From Neurospora tetrasperma FGSC 2508 (Eukaryota; Ascomycota; Sordariomycetes; Sordariales; Sordariaceae), in NCBI RefSeq assembly GCF_000213175.1, contig NW_009799103.1, forward strand, positions 1,799,411-1,863,410: 64,000 nucleotides of DNA, in the 5' to 3' direction. Below the pieces are notes generated by a model that saw only the letters and a program-made list of their open reading frames with translations, ran no database searches and was not told where the DNA came from. This document shows, in pieces, positions 56,495 through 64,000 of the stretch (positions are counted from its first letter, which is position 1; each line of letters begins with the position of its first letter). A program made the translations under genes and the position numbers.

Positions 56495-57747
56495 AAAACG
56501 GGGACGGGATACACGTGCTGTCCGGCCAGGTCCACATTAGCGGCTCGGCGGCTGATACGAGGATGTTGGCGGCACCAAGGAGAGAAGAGAAGAGCTGTCC
56601 AGTGTTGTCGTTGTTTTTAGTCAACAGCTGGAAATAAGAGCATTACGGAGCAGAGCACATGGAAGGTGATCAAACAGTGAGTGGGTTTGTCATGCAAGGT
56701 GGACCCAGCCAAGCCAAACGTCACTGGATCTGATACTGAGGACATGCAATTATCGCTGCACACTATAGTAGTCTATCATTCCGTTGTAGTTTTAGTGTAG
56801 AGGTAGCCCCAGTAGATGCATGCCAAGACTGTGAGCCAAAAAGGCAGATATCTGGGCGAGCCAGGTGATGACAAGACAGACACTGCACATGTAGTGTACT
56901 AGTAGGTAACCATTCGTCAGTGGTAAAGCTAAGGTAAGCAACCAAAAAGTCCTTTCCCTCCCCATACTTTGCCGATTCCACCTGCTGACAATTCAACCTC
57001 CGCATTTTCATCTTTACTTTCTCAGTGGAGCTCTTTCCATTCTCCAGACCGTCGGGGACATGGTTTCGAGCTGTAAAAGAGACAAAAGAAGATTGCAAAG
57101 GGGACAAAATCCATGCTTGCACTCGGTAACTTGTGTGCCTTCAAGTCACCAACTTGTTTTAGTCAGCTGGTGGCCCGCCCGGCAACGGTTCTCGGCTCTG
57201 TCTTAGCGAGGGGCGCACGGCACTACACTACAGTACCTCTACACCTACCTAACTTTTAACACCTTCTTCCATGTTATGTACCACTCATGATGCCTCTGAG
57301 CCTTTGCAAGTCTGGCTGAAGTGAAGATAATAGAACCCTTGCAACGGCGATGCCATTTACGTCTCCTCTTTCCCCGGCTGTACGTTGGTTGCACTCTAAT
57401 TGATTGAACGGGCAGGCACCAGTGACGACGGTTCGGCCTCGACCATCCGACGTCGACGCAGACATCGGATGATGGATGGGCTCTACCGCCTTCGAGATCA
57501 CACCTGCGAACACCAAGCCGGTGGCATGCCAACACCTTCGTCCCAAGGAGGTGGTTCGGTTCTCATCTGATTGCTTCCCCTTCAGCTTCCATCCCGTTGC
57601 TTGACATCTGATGATATCTGACCGCAGGGCAACATCGTCCGCCCCCCCTCACCATTCGTTCCATCAATAAAATAACATGGCCTTCGTGATTAGTGTCCTC
57701 TCGAGCTACAGAGCTGAACTTGTACATCAGTCAACCGTGATACTGCC

Positions 57748-59463
57748 ATGACCAGGCGACAGATTCGCTTGATTTTCTATCTTGCAGTCCTGAGTCCCAT
57801 TGCCGCAGTCGTCTATCACCACCTTTTGCCATCAATACCCGACGCGTTTATGACAGACCTCGTCAACAGACTGTTCCCGTCCGAAACATCCGCCATGACA
57901 TCACAGGCCTCGCGTCCCTGTGTCATCATAGTCGGCGGCGGCCTTGCCGGGCTTTCTGCCGCTTACTCCGCCCTGTGCGCCGGCGCCCCTTCAGTTTGCC
58001 TGCTGGAACGTGCCTCGAAGCTAGGAGGCAACAGCATCAAGGCCTCCTCGGGCATTAACGGGGCGCCCACCCGCTTCCAACAGGCTGCCTGGCCTAATCT
58101 AGGCCCTGATGAGACCTTCTGGGACGACACCGTCCGCTCTGCCGGCGCTCGTCTCTCCTCGCAAACCACAAGTCAGCCTGCGGCCAGGGCCCAGCGCGAG
58201 TCCCTCATCTCAGTCCTCACCCAGCGATCCGCTGATGCCATCAACTTCCTCGCCGATCTAGGCGTGGATCTCACCGTGGTGGCACAGCTCGGAGGCCATA
58301 GTCATCCACGAACACATCGTGGCGCTGGCAAGACGCCTCCAGGCGCCGCCATCATCACCACCCTTGTCGCAAAGTTGAAGGAGGCCGGAGGAGACCGGTT
58401 CGAGCTGATGACCGATTGTGAGGTCACCAGGCTGCTCACCGACCCCACCAATGCTGCTGTCTCCAGCAACGGTAACGGCGGCTCCTCAGCCGACCACCAA
58501 TCCGTGACCGTTGTTGGAGTCGAGTACAGATCGACCAAGGACAGCGGCAACGGCGGTAGCGGTCATGACAGTACTTCTCTTCACCAACTCACCGGCCCCG
58601 TGATCTTCACCACCGGTGGCTTCGGCGGTGACACGCACGGTCTGCTGGCCCGCTACCGCCCAGATCTGGACGGCATGCCCTCCACCAACGATCCGCGACC
58701 GGGCACCCACCATCTGCTCGCTGCCGTCGGTGCCAAGCTGGTCGATATGGACAGCGTGCAGATTCACCCGACCGGCTTCGTCGATCCGGCTAATCCGTTG
58801 GTGCCCGTCAAATTCCTCGCCGCCGAGTTGCTGAGAGGTGAAGGTGGCATACTGCTGCACAACGGTAAGAGGTTCGTCAACGAGCTGGAAACAAGGGAGC
58901 ATGTGAGCAACACCATTATGGCTCTGCCGGGCGACGGAGTCGAAGGCGCCTCTTTACGCCAATGGGACATTCAACTCCTGCTCGACCCAGGCGCGGCCGA
59001 GGCTGCTGCGGGCCACATGGGGTTCTATCTGTGGAAGGGCCTGATGAAGAAACAAAAGGTTTCCGAACTGGATGCAACCACAAAGGAGGCGCTGGAGGAG
59101 TATGCAAGCATTGTGAGGAGAGAGAAGGAAGATCCGTTCCGTCGCAAGGCATTCGGGCACTGGAAACTTGGTGTAAACAGTGACGGCATTGTCGATGAAA
59201 ACGCAGAGGTGTGCGTGGGCCGCGTCACGCCCATTGTGCATTTCACCATGGGTGGTGCCGTGTTCAATGAGCATGCTCAGGTGCTTTCGTCCGAGCTTGG
59301 GGAGGAGCAGAAGCCAATCCAGGGACTATGGGCCGCTGGCGAGATTACTGGCGGCATTCATGGTGATAATCGCCTTGGCGGTTCGTCGTTGTTGGAGTGT
59401 GTGGTCTATGGAAGAATCGCGGGGGCCGAGGCTGCTGACGTTGCGAAGAGGGCTTACGTCTAA
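57748..59463 (+). CDS. osm1: FAD-dependent fumarate reductase (Osm1/Frd1 type)
   Basis: A single exon of 571 aa. Soluble fungal fumarate reductases reduce fumarate to succinate with reduced flavin, which re-oxidises FADH2 and supports protein folding or growth without oxygen. The Rossmann FAD site is VIIVGGGLAGLSAA (59-72), then LLERASKLGGNSIKASSGING, the family's hallmark. Active-site blocks follow: GGHSHPRTHR, GGFGGDTHGLLARYRPDL, IHPTGFVDPANP, LRGEGGILLHNGKRFVNEL, and the C-terminal AAGEITGGIHGDNRLGGSSL. A hydrophobic N-terminal segment (8-24, LIFYLAVLSPIAAVVYH) would target it to the ER or mitochondrion. A second Met at residue 50 (SAMTSQAS) could give a cytosolic form. No cytochrome b5 domain is fused. 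Confidence 0.94.
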   Translation: MTRRQIRLIFYLAVLSPIAAVVYHHLLPSIPDAFMTDLVNRLFPSETSAMTSQASRPCVIIVGGGLAGLSAAYSALCAGAPSVCLLERASKLGGNSIKASSGINGAPTRFQQAAWPNLGPDETFWDDTVRSAGARLSSQTTSQPAARAQRESLISVLTQRSADAINFLADLGVDLTVVAQLGGHSHPRTHRGAGKTPPGAAIITTLVAKLKEAGGDRFELMTDCEVTRLLTDPTNAAVSSNGNGGSSADHQSVTVVGVEYRSTKDSGNGGSGHDSTSLHQLTGPVIFTTGGFGGDTHGLLARYRPDLDGMPSTNDPRPGTHHLLAAVGAKLVDMDSVQIHPTGFVDPANPLVPVKFLAAELLRGEGGILLHNGKRFVNELETREHVSNTIMALPGDGVEGASLRQWDIQLLLDPGAAEAAAGHMGFYLWKGLMKKQKVSELDATTKEALEEYASIVRREKEDPFRRKAFGHWKLGVNSDGIVDENAEVCVGRVTPIVHFTMGGAVFNEHAQVLSSELGEEQKPIQGLWAAGEITGGIHGDNRLGGSSLLECVVYGRIAGAEAADVAKRAYV

Positions 59464-59895
59464 GGCCTGATGGTACTGATGTTTGGAAATGGCCCACGGA
59501 GAACGGCCAAACAGACGCTTGGAGGGCGAAGTTAATGCCTTGCAGGATTAGTGTCTCTCTGCTGGGTATATGATCACCGTTTACAGGAGGGCTGTAATAT
59601 GACCTTTCGGGATTGGGCGTTGGCGTTACGGTTACCGGAGTTTGGCGTGGTTTCGGGGTTTTTGGGCTACCAAGTGTCGTTGCAAGCGACCCTACCCTAT
59701 AGATTATCCACATGGGCTTTTGACCAAGGTTTGCGCCTCAGTTCAGCATAGGATGTCCACCCCTGGCTCGATGAATATCGAGGCCGGGAGCAGTTGCGTT
59801 GAAGAATTGAACAGCAGGGAGCAATCGCAACGACGTGTGGTTGTGTATAATCATTCCTTGGTTTCGAACTACTTTTCAACGACTCGAATTGCTCA

Positions 59896-59958
59896 GCCTA
59901 CATGACTCGGTGGTAGAGCACACCTCTAGTAAAGATGGTTTGATTTCGCCTGTGGGCA
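59896..59958 (+). pseudogene. tRNA-Thr(AGU)-like element, shortened
   Basis: GCCTACA (59896-59902) pairs with TGTGGGC (59951-59957), one G-U, as an acceptor stem. CTC/GAG brackets a GGTGGTA D loop. CACCT, loop CTAGTAA and AGATG resemble a Thr anticodon arm with one mismatch. GGTTTGATTTC fits the B box at 9 of 11 positions and TGACTCGGTGG the A box about as well. At 63 nt it is about ten short of a tRNA, with the variable loop and T arm merged. Most likely it is a decayed tRNA-Thr gene. Confidence 0.5.
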
Positions 59959-59967
59959 AGTCAAGCG

Positions 59968-59969
<2 letters not shown>

Positions 59970-60001
<32 letters not shown>
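59970..60001. repeat. T32 homopolymer
   Basis: An uninterrupted run of 32 T starting 12 nt after the tRNA-like element, where a Pol III terminator would sit. Length may be uncertain in any assembly. Confidence 0.9.
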
Positions 60002-60002
<1 letters not shown>

Positions 60003-60296
60003 GGTTTCCCTTTCGGTTTCCTCCTTTTCACCTCTTTCTGGTTTCTTCCATCTCATGTCTTGCTTCCTTTTTTACATCATATCATGCCTATGGTTTCAAG
60101 AAGAAATATAGTTGGATGACAGACAGCTGTTATGGTCGTAGTGTATAACCAACTAGGCACTTTTGCATTTTCCAACAATGTTGAACAAACTCTGTTGAAG
60201 CATTGGTGCTGATAACCACTACACTATACCAGCAAGGAAAGCCATACATACTGGGAAGTAAATATAGTTTCCCTACCCAGGAAAACTCGCCGGTTC

Positions 60297-62355
60297 TCAA
60301 ACCCACTGATCCCATCGATGTCCATCCCGGTATACTAAGCCGTCCGTTTCAAATTGCGGACCTTCGGCCTCAACAATGTATCCCCTCTCGCACCGGTCAA
60401 ACTCTACCCTTCTCTGCTCTTTTTCGTAAAAGGAATCGAACCTACTCGAAAGAGCATCATGTAAGTTCTGCACATTCCCAGCCGGGTGTAGAGCCTCCCA
60501 TGGTCGGATACACGTCTTTCCTTTACACGACTTGAGGACAAAGAGGAGCGAATCAAGTCGGGCAACGACTTTCTGGACTGGTACCCCAAGAAGAGTCGCC
60601 GGCGTTTTCCCAGTGGCAAACGACGAAGGGTCAAGAAGATTGTTGAGCTGGTAACGATCGGTCTGTTACATTTCATGTGTCTGTCAGCATCGTGAATACG
60701 AGGTGTTTGATGTCAGAACGGGCCAGAAGAAGGCCCAGAACAAAAGAAACTCACCTGAAGATCGTACAGCTCATGTTCACCACTACACCAGACAGAGTAG
60801 TACATATTATACCTTTCGCCCAAGATCCTCACGGCCTTGTACGTATTGTTCGTCCAGAACCTCGTCGCGTCTTTTTCAAACACTCGGCCCTCCGAGACCG
60901 CAAACCCCCAGTACTCAACCGTGACATGCTCATGTCTCTTTCCCTTCGCCTTCGCTTGGGCCAGGTCCTCGGCGGTAAGCGGGATCGCCTCCCCATCCAG
61001 CCCATATTCTTCTTCTTCTTCTGTTCTTTCCTTGTCACCCAAAGCCCCAGCCAACTTCAGAACCGTAGGCGCCAGATCCACATGACTCGTCACCACCTCC
61101 GCTACCTCACCCCTCTTCACGCCCGGTCCCCTCACAATCAACGGGACATTAATGTCCTCTTCGAACCCGCACTCCTTCCCCGGCTGGAGCCGGTGCTGAC
61201 CAATATGGTATCCGTTATCAGCCGTGTAAAAGACGTACGTGTTCTCCAACAACCCATGGCGCTCCAGCCGCGCCACGACGCCTGCGACCAGCTCGTCGAC
61301 CGATTGCAGCGTGCGCAGCCGCTGTCGGTAAAAGTGATCATTGCAGGCTACGTTCTCGGCGCTCTGGTGCGGCAAGCGAGCAATCCAGGACACGCCCGAG
61401 GCGCGCGAAGAGGGGTTGAAGTGGGGGGTGCGCGGGACGATGACATCTGGGAAAAGGTGGGCGTGTCGGGCGGCGGGAATGGGAGGGGTGAAGGAGACGG
61501 ATTTTTCAATGTCGTCGTGTTCCTTGGTTGGACGGCGTTGGAGGGTAGCTGGGTCTGAGGAGGAGGAAGAAGAGGAAGAAAAGCGCGGCTCGACGTTGCT
61601 GTGAGGGGCGATGGGAGCAATGCCGAGGAAGAAGGGCCGGTTGTGGACGTTTTTGGCGGCTTTGTCGAGGAATCCATAGGCCTTTTTGGCGAGGACGTCG
61701 ACTGAGTATTGGCCTTCGTAGCTAGCCGGGGGATCACGGTTACGTTGGAAGGTGGCGTTGAGGTACGAGTAAGTGTAAGGGTCCAAAAGAAAGTCGGAGC
61801 CGTTCCAACCGGCTACGTAAGGGGAGTAGTAGTTATCAACGGTGTGGGCGTTGAAAAGCTTGCCGGTGTAGTAGGTATCGTAGCCAGCTTTTTGGAGCCA
61901 GACTGGCAGATAGGCTTCGTTGAAGCCTTGACTGATGAACTTGGGGTATCCACCTAGTTTCGCGTGTTAGCTACGCCTGAAAGTGACTGCAGAAACTCAA
62001 GAAGCACCTTACCATATGGCGGTGATACGTCCGTGACGTTGGTGTTGTGAGCTTGTTTCCCGGTCCACAGAGAAACTCGGGCAGGGCAGCAGATGGCCGT
62101 TGTACAGTGGTGACGTTTGTAGGTAGTACCTTCATCGGCCAGGTGTTTTTTGAGCAGGGGAAGATAGTCGAGCGACTGTAAATGCAAGTCTTGGTCGTCG
62201 GTAAGAATGAAGACGATATTTGGGCTGTTCTTTTCCCCTTTCGTTGTCGTCCCCTTTGGTTTATGGTTGAAGCCTAGAGATTTTTGTCCGCCGTCTACGG
62301 CAAAAGCGGCTGATAGTGGTACGCCTGCTGCGAGAGTTGCCACCGAAAAGCGCAT
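60297..62355 (-). CDS. Secreted arylsulfatase
   Basis: Three exons, 62355-62013, 61953-60755 and 60662-60297, give 635 aa; introns are 59 and 92 nt. Sulfatases cleave sulfate esters to release sulfate, and in Neurospora arylsulfatase is made under sulfur limitation. The signal peptide is MRFSVATLAAGVPLSAAFA. Metal ligands lie in FILTDDQD (about 50-56). The C-x-P-x-R formylglycine signature is at C89 (ICCPARVSLWTGK). Other family blocks are SPPYGGYPKF across the first junction, YYTGKLFNA, NRPFFLGIAPIAPH, YTADNGYHIGQHRL and SGEHELYDLQ. The length fits the fungal arylsulfatases of about 630-640 aa and it could be the ars-1 orthologue, which I cannot confirm. Ser-rich and Glu-rich short inserts lie mid-protein. 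It is divergent from an MFS transporter. Confidence 0.93.
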
Positions 62356-63171
62356 CTTGAATGATTTTTGTGACAAAGTGCTCTGATGTTGAAAAATAAT
62401 AAGACTGTAGGGATTCCCAGGGGTAGTAAACAATGATCATCAGGTTCCAAATAAATAGGCCCTGGGCACTGAAAAAGGTCGGGATCCCAGCAACCATCTA
62501 TGACCCTTATCATTGTTGGGATAACTCCCGCAAATTATGTCTCATCGTCATATAATCGAGCCAGTGTGGCTTCGGATTGGGGCTGTGATTGCTAAGCGTT
62601 GCTCCTTTGCATCGCGATGTTTCCGCGTTGGTGGGCTTGGAGGTTGGCGTGAAGTCATCGATGGCGTGCTAGTTTGGCGCAGTTGCACCATGCGGGCGCT
62701 GCTATAAGAGATTCCATGACAACTCTGTCCCGCAGCCTAACTCAAACTACGAGATGGTGTAATTTATCTCTATTCTCATTTGCTCATATTTGTCGTTTCT
62801 GCAACCAATTTGGTGGGAAGGTAGTATCTTGTTCGCGATCCAAGGGCCCGTCTAACGAAATCCAGACACTTATGTCGTGATTGTCTCGGCCTTTCATGTA
62901 CCGCAAGGTATCTCGGGGATAAGCTGATTCTGGAGTTGTCAGCCTCCGTGTTCGGAATGAATCTCAAGAGGTGGGGATGACACTCAGGTAGCTCCCAGAA
63001 AAGGGAGTATTTCCTTGAACGCGTTTCCGAGTTCGAGTTTAGATTTTGGTGATCTTGCGCTTTCCAAGATCTCAAGGTACGTTCCATAATGATATCTCAA
63101 GAGGACAAGTATTTATATTGGCCCAGGATTCCCATCGGGCCTGAAAAGCTCTTGCTTAAGAACTGGCAAAG
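62356..63171. other. Divergent promoter region, arylsulfatase and MFS transporter
   Basis: About 815 nt shared by two divergent genes, so joint regulation is possible. I looked for the palindromic CYS3-type site (ATGRYRYCAT) and did not find a clear copy. Short frames are not supported. Confidence 0.5.
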
Positions 63172-64000
63172 ATGGTTCAACGCCATGGGAACGAGCCGTC
63201 TCTAGTCACAGAACGAGAGCCTCTTTTGAGTGACACTGCGCAGCCCAGCTCCGACTACCTCTATCACGCCTGTCGCAGTACTCCTGAGGAAGGCATCTAC
63301 AATCGATTTATCAAGCCAGTTCCCGAGGAAGACGAGGATCGGAGTCTAGGAAGCGACGAAACCGAGTCGTTGAAGCAAAGCGCCCATGTGAATGTCGTCA
63401 AGATCATATCTGTCATGCTGCTAGGCATCTTCGTCGCACAGACAGATACGTCCATTCTCATGGCAACACATGCAATTATTGCGTCCGAGTTCAACGCCTT
63501 GAAGGACTCTAGCTGGCTCATTATCAGTTTCTCTCTAGCTGGGGCGGCCACGCAGACTTTGGTGAGGAATATCATCGAGTGACACAGCCTTGCGGGCGTA
63601 TGCTGACTACTCCGCCTGGTTAGTACGGCAAGTTAAGTGACATCTATGGGCGCAAGAGGATGGTGATAATCGCGTATACCATGTTCATGGTTGGCTGTGC
63701 AATTGTCGGTGTTGGCCAGACAATGTCGCAGGTTGTCCTGGGCCGAATTGTATCCGGTGCTGGAGCCTCTGGCATGTCCGCACTCGTGTCCGTTCTCATC
63801 ACAGGTAAGCATGGCTTTGACATGAACTGATAGAGTGTTCGCAGTGACGACTAACAGCCAGTTGCCCCTTAGATCTGCTTCCTCTCCGAGAAGTTGCTCA
63901 GTGGAGAGCGTATGTCAACCTCGTAGCTACCCTTGGCCGAAGCATTGGCGGACCTTTAGGAGGTTGGCTGGCAGATGTCGTCGGATGGCGATGGTAAGCC
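63172..64000 (+). CDS. MFS transporter (drug:H+ antiporter/vacuolar amino-acid type), partial
   Basis: Exons 63172-63561, 63624-63804 and 63873-64000 (running off the window); introns are 62 and 68 nt. The 233 codons present cover an acidic, hydrophilic N-terminus of about 75 residues and the first helices of a major facilitator. TM1 is KIISVMLLGIFVAQTDTSILMAT. Motif A, YGKLSDIYGRKRM, begins exactly after the first intron. Motif C-type sequence SGAGASGMSALVSVLI and RSIGGPLGGWLADVVGWRW follow. The TDTSIL and SSWLIISFSLAGAATQ blocks are typical of the 14-helix DHA2 group, which includes vacuolar basic amino-acid transporters. The substrate cannot be assigned. Its divergent partner is an arylsulfatase. 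Confidence 0.88.

Larger units (their letters stand above)
52608..57747. other. 5.1-kb gene-free region
   Basis: It holds GTG and GGA microsatellites, several TAGTG/CACTA motifs (55521-55536, 56791-56800, 57221-57233), an AAAAGAA tract near 55895-55925 and a stop-poor patch at about 53450-54890, including a 300-codon plus frame (53984-54886) of non-protein-like composition. No gene is called. Confidence 0.45.
59464..60296. other. Intergenic stretch between fumarate reductase and arylsulfatase
   Basis: It contains the tRNA-like element and the T32 run (separate entries) and a CACTACACTATA motif (60217-60229). Nothing else is seen. Confidence 0.5.

Noticed and set aside
60425-60450. Perfect Pol III B-box match (GGTTCGATTCC) on the minus strand, possible tRNA
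   Set aside because: It lies inside arylsulfatase exon 3 in frame (SSRFDSFY). No acceptor stem, A box or anticodon arm can be built around it.
1-64000. Transposons, virus-derived elements, CRISPR arrays, dispersed 5S rRNA genes and AT-rich mutated repeats
   Set aside because: None recognised. No transposase, integrase or reverse-transcriptase motifs, no long terminal or inverted repeats, and no match to the Neurospora 5S rRNA sequence as I remember it. CRISPR is not expected in a fungus.

Overview
This window is nuclear DNA from a filamentous ascomycete. It looks most like the Sordariales, of the Neurospora/Sordaria type. The evidence is compact genes with short introns of about 45-150 nt (GT..AG ends, CTRAY-like branch sites), a strong preference for C-ending codons, intron-bearing tRNAs, wide intergenic stretches full of microsatellites and TACCTAGGTA-like palindromes, and gene families typical of moulds. 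The species assignment is inference. I see no transposon, no virus-derived element and no AT-rich block of the kind left by repeat-induced mutation.

Layout. 0-5 kb: an intron-containing tRNA-Arg(CCU), a cysteine-pair protein of unknown function on the minus strand, an intron-containing tRNA-Leu(AAG), and a TRAX homologue (one subunit of the C3PO RNase). 5-12 kb: an amidohydrolase/decarboxylase, GPI mannosyltransferase 1 and an F-box protein. 12-15.6 kb is gene-free. 15.6-20.3 kb: a secreted proteinase K-like subtilase and squalene synthase (four exons). 22-29 kb: a UDP-rhamnose-type epimerase/reductase, a DnaJ protein of the Caj1/Djp1 kind and a membrane-anchored cytochrome b5-domain protein. 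30-37 kb: a long Ser/Thr/Pro-rich coiled-coil protein with an open in-frame extension after its stop codon, then a five-exon Nbs1 homologue (FHA, BRCT, Mre11-binding motif). 38-40.6 kb: ribosomal proteins S30 and S2. 41-45 kb: a mucin-like secreted or wall protein with a WSC domain. 45-51 kb is gene-free. 51-52.6 kb: an acetate transporter of the GPR1/FUN34/YaaH family. 52.6-57.7 kb is gene-free. 57.7-64 kb: an Osm1-type fumarate reductase, a tRNA-like remnant followed by 32 T, a secreted arylsulfatase, and the start of a divergently transcribed MFS transporter cut by the window end.

The genes are mostly housekeeping and do not form a metabolic cluster. Possible functional links are TRAX beside an intron-bearing tRNA, the divergent sulfatase/MFS pair, and the adjacent ribosomal protein genes. 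No obviously new multi-gene system was found. The best leads are two genes whose frame stays open past an in-frame stop (33051-33053 TGA, 44559-44561 TAG), a shortened tRNA-Thr-like element, a tandem cysteine mini-module next to a WSC domain, and a possible snoRNA in an S2 intron.
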